DNA from: Mycolicibacterium sphagni
Lineage (GTDB): Bacteria; Actinomycetota; Actinomycetes; Mycobacteriales; Mycobacteriaceae
NCBI RefSeq assembly: GCF_013337765.1
Contig: NZ_VBSB01000010.1
Location: 558,001-622,000 of the forward strand
DNA length: 64,000 bases
Reading direction: 5' to 3'
In this document: in pieces, positions 17,815 to 26,615 of the stretch
Numbering within the stretch: position 1 is the stretch's first letter
Layout of the letters: every line of letters starts with the position of its first letter
The notes under the pieces: model-generated
Database searches by the model: none
What the model was told of the DNA's origin: nothing
What the model saw: the letters and a program-made list of their open reading frames with translations, nothing else
Made by a program: the position numbers and the translations under genes

Positions 17815-18447
17815 CTAGCCGGCGTGCCAGGCCTTGCCGTTGAGCAGCTCGAGGAACTGGTCGGTGATCGCTACTAGCCGCTCGTTGTCGCCCACGAATC
17901 CGGCGTAGAAGCCCAGGCCCCACATCACGGCCATGAACATCTCGGCAGCCGCCTCGATATCGATGTCGGAGCGGACCTCGCCCGACTCGATGGCGTCGCG
18001 GATGGCGGCCTTGATGTATCCGCGGGTGAACTCCCGCGAATCATGGTTGGACTCGGCCAACTCCGGATGTCGCTCGGCTTCCAGCACGGCCGTCACCAGG
18101 AACGCAGCAACCGAGCGATCCTGGCCCTCGGCCTGCACCACCGCGCCGATGAAAGCGCGGATCCGTCCGGCCAGCGTCCCCTCACGCTGCGACTGCTGGA
18201 CAGCGGCCTCGATGACCAAGGCGTTGGTCTGATCGACCACCTCTTGGTACAGCAGCCGTTTGCTGGCGAAGTAGTGGTTGATGGCGGGTCTCGTCAGGTC
18301 GGCACGGATGGCGATTGCCTGAAAGGTGGCAGCGTCATAACCCAATTCGCTGAACACCTCGCGGGCGGCGCGCATGATGCGCTCGCGTGTTTCTGCTGCC
18401 TTCGCTGCTGGGGGGCGACCCGGGCCCCGACTCGCTGTATGCGGCAC
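17815..18447 (-). CDS. TetR-family regulator (Rv0144-like)
   Basis: About 210-aa repressor with N-terminal RGPGRPPAAKAAETRERIM and a helix-turn-helix (FQAIAIRADLTRPAINHYF). The helical C-domain is unremarkable. GTG 18447 (or TTG 18453) is taken as the start because upstream in-frame sequence to 18627 is AT-rich, non-coding in character, and contains an inverted repeat likely to be the operator. It lies between the methyltransferase and ALDH genes, which it may control. Confidence 0.8.
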   Translation of the reverse strand: MPHTASRGPGRPPAAKAAETRERIMRAAREVFSELGYDAATFQAIAIRADLTRPAINHYFASKRLLYQEVVDQTNALVIEAAVQQSQREGTLAGRIRAFIGAVVQAEGQDRSVAAFLVTAVLEAERHPELAESNHDSREFTRGYIKAAIRDAIESGEVRSDIDIEAAAEMFMAVMWGLGFYAGFVGDNERLVAITDQFLELLNGKAWHAG

Positions 18448-18757
18448 GGTCAAAATTGTGCCACAAGTGGGCGCAAAATTTTGACGGCCGACAACATTTG
18501 CTCTTTCCTGAGAAATTAGAATTCCACTCATATTCAAATCTACCTGCGGAATCCGTTGCGACGAGGCCGCTATGGCCCGCAATCCGTGCGCAACCTGCGG
18601 TTTTGATCCCGCATATCGGACTGTCACCGCAAGGTAAATTTATTGGAAATGCGAATTCCGCATGAGAATTCGCTAGTAGCGGATTTGCGCACGTTAGTTC
18701 CCCGTCAAAAGGTTGCTAGGCACCGGAGACGTGTTTGCTAGAGGTGTTTTTGGGGCT
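18448..18757. other. AT-rich non-coding gap with inverted repeats
   Basis: About 310 bp between the ALDH stop and the TetR start, both on the minus strand. It is visibly less GC-rich than its surroundings and holds no convincing gene. Two inverted repeats are present: GTCAAAATT (18449-18457) with AATTTTGAC (18477-18485), flanking CCAC-aa-GTGG, at the TetR 5' end (probable operator); and GCGAATTC (18651-18658) with GAATTCGC (18666-18673), a 7-nt loop hairpin that could end ALDH transcription. I see nothing else. Confidence 0.5.
18449..18485. promoter_or_regulatory. Candidate TetR operator
   Basis: Nine-base arms GTCAAAATT and AATTTTGAC separated by 19 bp that themselves contain CCAC-aa-GTGG, immediately upstream of the TetR start. 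Position suggests autoregulation; spacing is longer than usual for one TetR dimer. Confidence 0.4.
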
Positions 18758-20158
18758 CTACATCACCTTACGCATGATCCTGATCGCACGATCAGTGTAC
18801 GGCGGGTACATGAGTTTCAAATCCAATTTGGTCGATTTAGCCAACACGGCGCGTCGGTGGCTGAGCGCTTCGAAGCCCCACTTCCCGTGATACGCGCCCA
18901 TCCCGCTGGCCCCGACACCGCCGAACGGAAGTTGCGGGACGAGGCAGTGCACCGCCACGTGGTTGACCACCGCACCACCGGACGGCATCCGGTCGACGAG
19001 GTCCCGAGCCGCCTGCTGCGAGGCGGTGAAGACGTACAACGCCAGCGGCTTGGGCCGGGCGTTGACGAACGCGACGGCGGCGTCTGGCGAATCCACCGCA
19101 ATGATCGGCAGGATCGGGCCGAAGATCTCGTCGGACATCACCGGGTCGTCGGCGGCCGGGTTGACGATCACCGTCGGCTCGATCCGCAGTGTCGCGCGAT
19201 CCGACCCGCCGCCCGTGACAACCGTGCCGCTGGTCGCGCTGATCAGTGACACCAGCCGATCGAACTGCCGCTCGTTGACGATCCGCAGCGACGGGTCCTT
19301 CTCTTCGGCGCGGAACGCGGCGATCGTCGCCACGATTTTGTCTGCCAGTTCGGCCGCGATCGTGCGGTCGGCCAGCACGTAATCCGGAGCGATACAGGTC
19401 TGACCCGAGTTCAGCATCTTGACCCAGGCGATCCGGCGGGCCGCCACGTCCAGGTCGGCGTCGGCGAGCACCACCACCGGGCTCTTGCCGCCCAACTCCA
19501 GGGTCACCGGCGTCAACGTCGGTGCGGCGGCGGCCATGATCTTGCGGCCGATCTCGGTACCCCCGGTGAACAGGGCGTGGTCGAACCCCTGCGCCATCAG
19601 GTCCTGTGTGACTGCCGCGTCGCCCTCGACCACCCGGATGGCCTCGGAGTCCAGATACTCCGGAACCAGCCGCGCGATCAGCGCCGATGTGGCCGGCGCC
19701 AGCTCCGAGGGCTTGATCACCACGGCGTTTCCGGCCGCGATCGCGGCCACCACCGGCGCCATGCACAGATAGAAGGGGTAGTTCCACGGCCCGATCACCA
19801 AGATCACGCCCAGCGGGTCGTACTGAACCCAGCCCTTCCCGGGCAGCTGCGCCAGTGGAAGCCCGTACTTCTGCGGCTTCACCCACTTCTTCAGGTGTTT
19901 ACGGGCGAACGCGGCTTCGGCCTTCGTCGATCCGATATCGCCGAGCCATGCCTCGAACGAAGACCGGCCCAGATCGCTGGCCAGCGCCTCGGCGATTTCA
20001 GGCTCCCGCTCCTCGCACATCCGCTCGACCGCACGCAGCTGCTCGGAACGCCAGGTCAGCGAGCGGGTGCGGCCGCTGTTGAACACCCGGCGCACGTCGG
20101 CCAGCACGCCGGCGGCGGCCCCGCCGATGGCCTGGTCATTGGTGATCTGAACGGTCAT
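18758..20158 (-). CDS. Aldehyde dehydrogenase (Rv0147-like)
   Basis: 466-aa NAD(P)-dependent ALDH oxidising an aldehyde to the acid. IGPWNYPFYLCMAPVVAAIAAGN, the E221 motif LELGGKSP and nucleophile Cys255 in NSGQTCIAPDYVL are all intact. The short length and C-terminal YHGKWGFEALSHRRAVL place it with class-3/fatty-aldehyde-like dehydrogenases. ATG 20158 with GAGGAGTT nearby upstream. Divergent from a TetR gene 149 bp away; both TetR neighbours are candidate regulators. Confidence 0.9.
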   Translation of the reverse strand: MTVQITNDQAIGGAAAGVLADVRRVFNSGRTRSLTWRSEQLRAVERMCEEREPEIAEALASDLGRSSFEAWLGDIGSTKAEAAFARKHLKKWVKPQKYGLPLAQLPGKGWVQYDPLGVILVIGPWNYPFYLCMAPVVAAIAAGNAVVIKPSELAPATSALIARLVPEYLDSEAIRVVEGDAAVTQDLMAQGFDHALFTGGTEIGRKIMAAAAPTLTPVTLELGGKSPVVVLADADLDVAARRIAWVKMLNSGQTCIAPDYVLADRTIAAELADKIVATIAAFRAEEKDPSLRIVNERQFDRLVSLISATSGTVVTGGGSDRATLRIEPTVIVNPAADDPVMSDEIFGPILPIIAVDSPDAAVAFVNARPKPLALYVFTASQQAARDLVDRMPSGGAVVNHVAVHCLVPQLPFGGVGASGMGAYHGKWGFEALSHRRAVLAKSTKLDLKLMYPPYTDRAIRIMRKVM

Positions 20159-20307
20159 GCGAACTCCTCAAATCGATCCCGTGATTCCCAGCTTGCCCCA
20201 TCACCGGGTGCGCGTCACCCGCCCTGGCGGCCGATCCTGCGAAACTTGGTCACGATCCTGCACGTCACGGCCGTCTGGCCGGGGGCCGCGCACTATCGTC
20301 TTCTGTC

Positions 20308-20868
20308 ATGGCCACTGTTGCCAACCGAGAGGCGTATTTCGAGACGGGCCTCGAGGTTCTCGCAGACGTTGGTTATGGCGGACTCAAACTTGCGGAAGTG
20401 TGCAACCGGCTCGGCGTGACGACCGGGTCGTTCTACCACTACTTCTCCAGTTGGCCGGCGTACACCCGAGACCTGGTTTCGTACTGGGTCCAGGACCGGA
20501 CGGTCCGACTGATCGGCGCCATCCGCGAGGTCTCCGATCCACGCCGTCGTATCGAGGCGATCATCCAGGTCGGGCTGTCCCTGCCGCACGGCGCCGAGGC
20601 CGCCATCCGGTCGTGGAGCTCGGTGGACCCGCACGTGCTCGCGGTGCAGTCCGAGGTGGACCGGCAGCGGTACAAGATCCTCTACGACTCGGCCAGCGAA
20701 ATCGTCGACGACACCCGCCAGGCCGAGGTCTACGCGTCCTGGGCGGTCTACGTTTTCATCGGCTACGAGCAGGCCACCCTGCCGCGCGAACCGGGGATGT
20801 TCGGCTGGATCGCCCGCTACATGCTCGATGCACTGGACTCGGGCAGTTTCGCCAGCGTGCCGCGGTGA
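20308..20868 (+). CDS. TetR-family regulator
   Basis: 186-aa regulator with a clear helix-turn-helix (LKLAEVCNRLGVTTGSFYHYF, residues about 26-46) and a short C-terminal domain. Its stop overlaps the GTG of the FUSC-type gene (GTGA), so the two are one transcript and the regulator probably controls that membrane protein. Divergent from the ALDH gene. No clear long palindrome seen in the 149-bp divergent gap. Confidence 0.85.
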   Translation: MATVANREAYFETGLEVLADVGYGGLKLAEVCNRLGVTTGSFYHYFSSWPAYTRDLVSYWVQDRTVRLIGAIREVSDPRRRIEAIIQVGLSLPHGAEAAIRSWSSVDPHVLAVQSEVDRQRYKILYDSASEIVDDTRQAEVYASWAVYVFIGYEQATLPREPGMFGWIARYMLDALDSGSFASVPR

Positions 20869-23015
20869 GCCCGGCTGCCTTGTGGCGGCGAGCGGTTGAG
20901 CGGGTTCGGACACGTGACCCCGAGAACGACGGCGCACGTCGTGCGCTGCGGGCGGCCATCGTCGTACCGATCGCCGCGGCGGTCAGCTTCGCCCTCGGCG
21001 GCGGGTCACAGACCCCGATGTTCACGATCTTCGGGTCGATCGCACTGCTGATCGTCGTGGACTTCCCCGGCAACATGAATGCCAGGGCGCTGGCCTACGC
21101 CGGGTTGGGCTTCAACGGCGCGGTGCTGATCACCCTGGGCACCGTGGCCGCACCGATCCCGTGGCTGGCGGTCACGCTGATGTTCGTCATCGGGGTGGCG
21201 GTCGTGTTCTCCGGCGTGCTCAGCGAGATCGTCGCCGCCGGGCAGCGGGCGACCCTGCTGACCTTCGTGCTTCCGGTGTGCACACCGGTCGGTCCACTCG
21301 GTGAGCGGCTGTTCGGCTGGCTGATCGCCCTGGTGATCTGCGTGCCTGCCGCATTGTTCCTGTTTCCCCCGCGCCACCACGGTGAGCTGCGCCAACATGC
21401 CGCCGCGGTCTGCGCTGTGCTCGCCGACCGGATCGAGGGCACCGCATCGGCGGACGACGTCACCACCGCGATGGACGCCTTGCGGGCCAACTTCCTCGGG
21501 GCGGCCTACCGTCCGGTGGCGCTGACCGCCGGCAGCCGCGCGCTGGTCCGGGTGGTCGACGACCTGCAGTGGCTGTGCGACCGGGTCACCGGCGACACCG
21601 GCGAACTGCTCGGACCGATGCGCGACCCGGTGGTTCAGGTGCTGCGCGATTGCGCCCGGGTTCTGCAGATCACCCGGCCGGGCGCCCGGGCCGTCGAACG
21701 TGCGCAGTTGGCCAAGGCGCTGAGCGACTCGCGAACGATCGCGATCGGCAGCTACCGGCAGGACATCGACGACATCCTCGCCGAGCCCGATGACGACGAA
21801 GCCATCGCGCTGGGCCGCACATTGCTCACCCGGCGCACCATCGGCGCCGCCGTCGGGGTCACCGGGCGCCTGATCGCCAGCGCCGCGGCCGCCGACGCGC
21901 GACCGGTGTGGGCCCGGGTGCTGGGGCGACAGCTTCCCGAGACCGGGATCGCCGAGCGGGTGTACTCCGAGACCGAAGCGGTCACCACGCTCACCGGCGG
22001 GCATCTGGCGACCCGCTCGGTCACCGCCCGCAACAGCCTGCGGACCGGGCTGGGGCTGGCACTGGCCGTGCTCGTCACGTTCGTCTTCCCTGTGCAGCAC
22101 GGGTTCTGGGTGGTCCTGGGTGCGTTGTCGGTGTTGCGCAGCAGCGCGCTGACCACCGGCACCACCGTCGTACGGGCGGTCACCGGCACGGTGATCGGTT
22201 TCATCCTCGGCGCGATCGTGATCGAGCTGCTCGGCACCGACCCGATCGTGATGTGGGTGTTGTTGCCGCTGGTGGCATTCGGTTCGGCGTATGTACCCGA
22301 GATCGGCTCGTTCACCGCCAGCCAGGCCGCCTTCACGATGATGGTGCTGATCGTGTTCAACGTGATCGTCCCGAGCGGCTGGGCGGTCGGCCTGATCCGG
22401 ATCGAGGACGTCGTGGTGGGCGCCTCGGTGGGTGTCGTCGTATCGCTGCTGCTGTGGCCGCGCGGAGCCAAGACCGCCGTGCAGCAGGCGATCGACACGG
22501 CACGCGAAGTAGGCAGCCGCTATCTGCGGGTCGCGGTCCTGCGCGTCACCCGCGGCGCATTCGAACATGCGGAGAACCGGGTGAACGCACTGAGTCACGA
22601 CGCACTGACGGCCTCGCGGACCTTGGATGACGCAGTGCGCCAATACCTTTCCGAAAGCGGCGGGCCGACGGACTCCCGGGCGCCAGTGGTGCGGTCGGCG
22701 AGCCGAGCGGTCCGGCTGCGCGCAGCCGCCGACCTGATCGCCGACATCATTCCACCCCCGCTGGGGGTGTACCCGCGAGCGCGGGAGGTGCTCGAGGAAC
22801 ATGCCGACGCGCTCTGTGCCCGCTTTGACGGCAGCGGGGGAACCGGGCTGGCCGCGCCGATCAGTGACGATCTGGTGCCCGCGCTGCGCGCCGAAGCCGG
22901 CGAGGGCGACCTGGCCGTATCGGCGGCGCTGCCATTGGTCACCGCAGCGGCCAACATCGGTGAGCTGGAGCTGACCTATCCGCCGGCCGTGGCAGCCGAA
23001 CCGGCGCACACCTGA
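20865..23015 (+). CDS. FUSC-family (aromatic-acid exporter-like) membrane protein
   Basis: 716-aa protein with two blocks of hydrophobic helices (residues about 28-165 and 395-530), each followed by a long soluble helical region, the duplicated FUSC/YccC arrangement. The second block has NSLRTGLGLALAVLVTF, GFWVVLGALSVLRSSALTTG and GTVIGFILGAIVIELLG, typical of the family. Members export aromatic or organic acids; the substrate here is unknown. GTG 20865 overlaps the TetR stop; the much longer open frame upstream runs through the tetR gene and is a shadow. Confidence 0.85.
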   Translation: MSPAALWRRAVERVRTRDPENDGARRALRAAIVVPIAAAVSFALGGGSQTPMFTIFGSIALLIVVDFPGNMNARALAYAGLGFNGAVLITLGTVAAPIPWLAVTLMFVIGVAVVFSGVLSEIVAAGQRATLLTFVLPVCTPVGPLGERLFGWLIALVICVPAALFLFPPRHHGELRQHAAAVCAVLADRIEGTASADDVTTAMDALRANFLGAAYRPVALTAGSRALVRVVDDLQWLCDRVTGDTGELLGPMRDPVVQVLRDCARVLQITRPGARAVERAQLAKALSDSRTIAIGSYRQDIDDILAEPDDDEAIALGRTLLTRRTIGAAVGVTGRLIASAAAADARPVWARVLGRQLPETGIAERVYSETEAVTTLTGGHLATRSVTARNSLRTGLGLALAVLVTFVFPVQHGFWVVLGALSVLRSSALTTGTTVVRAVTGTVIGFILGAIVIELLGTDPIVMWVLLPLVAFGSAYVPEIGSFTASQAAFTMMVLIVFNVIVPSGWAVGLIRIEDVVVGASVGVVVSLLLWPRGAKTAVQQAIDTAREVGSRYLRVAVLRVTRGAFEHAENRVNALSHDALTASRTLDDAVRQYLSESGGPTDSRAPVVRSASRAVRLRAAADLIADIIPPPLGVYPRAREVLEEHADALCARFDGSGGTGLAAPISDDLVPALRAEAGEGDLAVSAALPLVTAAANIGELELTYPPAVAAEPAHT

Positions 23016-23020
23016 CCCGC

Positions 23021-23989
23021 CTACCCGCGGTACGGCATCAGTGCGCCGGGCGGGATGGTGCCGAACCGGCCGGCGTTGAAGTCGTCGAGCGCCTGGATGA
23101 CCTCGGACTTGGAGTTCATCACGAACGGCCCGTAGTGGAAGACGGGTTCACGAATCGGCCTGCCGCCCAACAGAAGAACCTCCATAGCGCCCCGGTTGGA
23201 GTCCTGGCTCGCGTCGGCGGCCACCGTGATGCGGTCGCCTGGGCCGAGCACCGCGAGCTGCCCCTGCTGGATCGGATGCCCGATCGGGCCGACCGTGCCG
23301 CGACCGGAGAGCACATAGACCAGTGCGTTGTACTCGCGCGGCCATGCCAGATTCAGCTGCGCTCCCGGCTCGATACTGCTGTGCGCCAACGTGATCGGGG
23401 TGTGTGTCGCGCCGGGGCCGACCCAGCCGTCGACGTCGCCCGCGATGACGCGCACCAGCGCGCCGCCGTCAGCCGACGACAGGAGCCGAACGGCGGGACC
23501 GTCGATCGACTGATAGCGCGGCTCGACGAACTTGTCCTTGCGCGGCAGGTTGACCCACAACTGAATCCCGTGGAACACCCCACCGCTTTCCACCAGTTCG
23601 GCCGGCGGTGTCTCGATGTGCAAGATGCCTGCGCCCGCGGTCATCCACTGGGTGGCGCCGTCGGCGATCAAACCACCGCCGCCGTGCGAATCCTGATGGG
23701 CGAACCGGCCGTCGATCATGTAGGTGACCGTTTCGAAGCCGCGGTGAGGGTGCCAATCGGTGCCCCGGGGCTCGCCGGGTGAGTACTCGACTTCGCCCAT
23801 CTGGTCCATGTGGACGAACGGGTCGAGGTCGGCGGCGCTGACGCCGGCGAACGCGCGCACGACGGGGAAACCTTCGCCTTCATACCCGCGCGGTCCGGTG
23901 GTGACGGACCGGACGGGCCGTTCGGTATCGGTCGCGGCGGCGGCGCTCACCCGCGGTAGGGACAACGTGTCTGCGGTAACTGCTGGCAT
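23021..23989 (-). CDS. Pirin family protein (bicupin)
   Basis: 322-aa two-cupin protein. The N-terminal cupin has the pirin metal ligands His80 and His82 (DWHPHRGFETV) and His124/Glu126 (GAGILHIETP). Family members are iron-binding and some show quercetin dioxygenase activity; the physiological role is unclear. C-terminal REPVFHYGPFVMNSKSEV is also family-typical. It is 35 bp downstream of ptsI on the same strand, probably only a positional neighbour. Convergent with the FUSC gene. Confidence 0.88.
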   Translation of the reverse strand: MPAVTADTLSLPRVSAAAATDTERPVRSVTTGPRGYEGEGFPVVRAFAGVSAADLDPFVHMDQMGEVEYSPGEPRGTDWHPHRGFETVTYMIDGRFAHQDSHGGGGLIADGATQWMTAGAGILHIETPPAELVESGGVFHGIQLWVNLPRKDKFVEPRYQSIDGPAVRLLSSADGGALVRVIAGDVDGWVGPGATHTPITLAHSSIEPGAQLNLAWPREYNALVYVLSGRGTVGPIGHPIQQGQLAVLGPGDRITVAADASQDSNRGAMEVLLLGGRPIREPVFHYGPFVMNSKSEVIQALDDFNAGRFGTIPPGALMPYRG

Positions 23990-24024
23990 GCCACGGATAA
24001 CCGGACCGCAGTCCGATTAATTCC

Positions 24025-25722
24025 TCAGTCCAGCACGGCCAGCGCGGCCGCGCGAGCCTCGGATGCACTCGCCGTGGTCAGCACGGCCTCGGCGGCGGCA
24101 CGGCACTGCGCCAGCGTGACCGAGGCGAGTTTGGCGCCGACCCCGGTCACGGCGGCGGCGGCCGCCGACAGCGAGGTGATGCCGAGCCCGACCAGCACGC
24201 ATGCCAGCACCGGGTCGGCGGCGGCCTCGCCGCAGACCCCGACCGGCTTGCCGTGACGGGCCCCTGCGCGTGCGGTCTGCGCGACCAATGCCAATACGCC
24301 GGGCTGCCAGGGGTCGGTCAGGGTGGCCAGTTCGGCAGACATCCGGTCGGCGGCCATCGTGTATTGCGCCAGGTCGTTCGTACCGATCGAGAGAAACTCG
24401 ACGTGGGCCAGGATGTGGTCGGCCAGCAGCGCGGCGGCCGGTACCTCGATCATCACGCCGGGAACGAGGCCGCGCCGGCGAGCCCGATCGGCGAACCGCT
24501 CGGCTTCGTCGGGAGTCGCGATCATCGGCGCCATCACCCACGGCGCGCTGCCGGTCCGCTCTGCTGCGAGCGCGATCGCGTCGAGCTGGCGCTCGATGAC
24601 TTCAGGATGAAGGGCCTCGATGCGGATTCCTCGCACGCCGAGCGCGGGGTTGGCCTCGTCGGGATGTCCGACGAACTTCAGTGGTTTGTCCGATCCGGCA
24701 TCCAGGGTGCGGATGACAACCTTGCATCCGGCGAAGGCGTCGAGCACCTCGCCGTAGATGGACGCCTGCTCCTCGACGGTGGGTTCGGTGTCGCGGTTGA
24801 GGAAGCACAGTTCGGTGCGGAACAGCCCGATGCCCTCGGCCGGGGTTTCCCGCGCGGACCGGGCCGCCGATCCGTCCTGGACGTTGGCCAGGATCGCGAC
24901 CGGGTGGCCGTCGGCGGTGGCGCCAGGCCCGGCCCAGCCGGCCATCGCTGCGGCGGCCGCGTCGGCGGCGTCGACGGCGGCAGCCGCTTCGGCCGGGTCG
25001 GGTGAAACGCTGACGGTGCCGCGGGTTCCGTCGATCAGAACCTCGGTGCCGGCCGGGATGTCATCCAGACCGTGGACGGCGACGACGCACGGGATGCCGA
25101 GCTGGCGGGCGATGATCGCCGTGTGGCTGGTCGGCCCGCCGAGAGTGGTGGCCAGGCCGACGACGAGTGTGGGGTCCAGCCCCGCGGTGTCGGCAGGCGC
25201 GAGGTCCTCGGCGCAGAGGATGGCCGGTCGCGCCGGCACCGGCACACCGGGCTCGGCAAGTCCACTGAGTTCGGCGACCACCCGATCGCGGATATCGCGC
25301 AGGTCGGTGACGCGTTCGGCCATCAGGCCGCCCATCTTGGTGAACAGGTCGACGAACTGGTCCACCGCCGCTGCGGTGGCACGCACCGCGGGTGCACCCT
25401 CCTTGATGCGTTTTTCCGCCGCACCCAGCCAGGCGCGATCCTGCGCCAGCATCGCGGTGGCGGCCAGGACCTCCGAAGCCGCGCCGGTCGCACTGGCGGC
25501 GCGCTCCCGCAGCCGCCCGGCGACCGCGGCCGCCGCGGCGGTGAACCGGGTCGCCTCACCGTCGCGCTGGTTTTCGGCGAGCTCACCACCAGGGTCGAGG
25601 TCCTCGATGGCGGGGAGCCGACCGGGGCGGATGACCGGTGCGTAGCGGACGCCGGGGACGACGGGGACGCCGGTGAGGACCTGTCCGGCACCGAGTGAGG
25701 TAGGTGTGGAAGAGGCGGGCAT
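24025..25722 (-). CDS. ptsI: PTS enzyme I (phosphoenolpyruvate-protein phosphotransferase)
   Basis: 565-aa general PTS component that passes phosphate from PEP to HPr. Phospho-His200 is in LGGPTSHTAIIARQLGIP, with GIGLFRTELCFL and the C-terminal PEP-binding segments GVMIEVPAAALLADHIL, FLSIGTNDLAQYTMAADR and GVCGEAAADP all present. ATG 25722 is used (MPASSTPTSLGAG); further upstream in-frame sequence crosses the operator region. Divergent from fruR-fruK-fruA-ptsH, forming a complete fructose PTS locus that M. tuberculosis does not have. Confidence 0.95.
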   Translation of the reverse strand: MPASSTPTSLGAGQVLTGVPVVPGVRYAPVIRPGRLPAIEDLDPGGELAENQRDGEATRFTAAAAAVAGRLRERAASATGAASEVLAATAMLAQDRAWLGAAEKRIKEGAPAVRATAAAVDQFVDLFTKMGGLMAERVTDLRDIRDRVVAELSGLAEPGVPVPARPAILCAEDLAPADTAGLDPTLVVGLATTLGGPTSHTAIIARQLGIPCVVAVHGLDDIPAGTEVLIDGTRGTVSVSPDPAEAAAAVDAADAAAAAMAGWAGPGATADGHPVAILANVQDGSAARSARETPAEGIGLFRTELCFLNRDTEPTVEEQASIYGEVLDAFAGCKVVIRTLDAGSDKPLKFVGHPDEANPALGVRGIRIEALHPEVIERQLDAIALAAERTGSAPWVMAPMIATPDEAERFADRARRRGLVPGVMIEVPAAALLADHILAHVEFLSIGTNDLAQYTMAADRMSAELATLTDPWQPGVLALVAQTARAGARHGKPVGVCGEAAADPVLACVLVGLGITSLSAAAAAVTGVGAKLASVTLAQCRAAAEAVLTTASASEARAAALAVLD

Positions 25723-25744
25723 GTGAACTAGGTTACAACGATTC

Positions 25745-25758
25745 GTTGACAAGTCAAC
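25745..25758. promoter_or_regulatory. Candidate FruR operator between ptsI and fruR
   Basis: Perfect inverted repeat GTTGAC-aa-GTCAAC in the 113-bp divergent gap, 23 bp before the ptsI start and about 78 bp before fruR. Outer TTCG/CGAA add imperfect symmetry. A DeoR-type regulator encoded next door is the natural binder; inference. Confidence 0.5.
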
Positions 25759-25835
25759 ACGAACGGGGGTAAAACAACACATACCAACATTCAATTCCGC
25801 TCAATATCTCCTAGACCCCACACAAACGGAGAATC

Positions 25836-26615
25836 GTGTACCCGGAAGAACGTCAGCAGGCGATTGCCGCTCGAGTGCTGTCCCAGGGGCGGGCCTCGGT
25901 GGCCGAACTGGCCCAGGCCTACGACGTCACGACCGAGACCGTCCGCCGCGACCTGGCGGCGCTCGACCGGGCCGGCCTGGTGCGGCGGGTGCACGGCGGC
26001 GCAGTCCCGGTGCGCGCGCTGCACGTGGTCGAGCCCGGTGTCGACGAGCGAGAGACCACCCGCGCCGACCACAAGGAGGCCATCGCCAGGGCCGCCGCCG
26101 AATTCCTTCCGCTGTCCGGTGCCACGGTGTTGTTCGACGCAGGCACCACCACCGCCCGCGTCGCGGCCATGCTGCCTGCCGACCGGCAGCTGGTGGCCGT
26201 CACCAACTCGGTGCCGATCGCGGCCCGGCTGGCCGCCATGCCGTCGATCAATTTGCAGCTGCTCGGCGGCCGCGTTCGCGGACTCACGCAGGCCGCCGTT
26301 GGCGAACCGGTGCTGCGCGCGCTCGACACGATGCGGGTGGACATCGCGTTCATCGGCGCCAACGGCATCACCATGCGCCACGGGCTCTCCACCCCGGACA
26401 GCGATGAAGCAGCGGTCAAGCGCGCCATGGTCCGCTGCGCCAACTACGTGGTGGTACTGGCCGACTCGTCGAAGGTCGGCCGCGAGGAGTTCGTCAGCTT
26501 CGCCCCGATCGACAGTGTCGACGCGCTGATCACCGACCGCGAGATCAGCGCGGCCGACCGCGCCGAGTTGACCGCGCAGGGCATCGAAGTCGTTGTGGCA
26601 GGAGGGGAATCATGA
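25836..26615 (+). CDS. fruR: DeoR-family regulator of the fructose PTS operon
   Basis: 259-aa DeoR-type repressor. N-terminal helix-turn-helix (VAELAQAYDVTTETVRRDLAAL, about 22-43) followed by the RRVHGGAV hinge and a sugar-phosphate sensing domain (LFDAGTTTARVA, DIAFIGANGI, VLADSSKVGREEF). The effector is presumably fructose 1-phosphate or 1,6-bisphosphate by analogy. GTG 25836 with CGGAGA upstream. Stop overlaps the fruK ATG (ATGA). Confidence 0.9.
   Translation: MYPEERQQAIAARVLSQGRASVAELAQAYDVTTETVRRDLAALDRAGLVRRVHGGAVPVRALHVVEPGVDERETTRADHKEAIARAAAEFLPLSGATVLFDAGTTTARVAAMLPADRQLVAVTNSVPIAARLAAMPSINLQLLGGRVRGLTQAAVGEPVLRALDTMRVDIAFIGANGITMRHGLSTPDSDEAAVKRAMVRCANYVVVLADSSKVGREEFVSFAPIDSVDALITDREISAADRAELTAQGIEVVVAGGES

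Noticed and set aside
20157-20864. N-terminal extension of the FUSC frame through the tetR gene
   Set aside because: tetR on the same strand has a clear HTH, and the GTG at 20865 overlaps its stop in the usual way.
21006-23009. A 667-codon minus-strand frame opposite the FUSC gene
   Set aside because: Composition is Arg/Gly/Gln/His-rich shadow sequence with no domain pattern.
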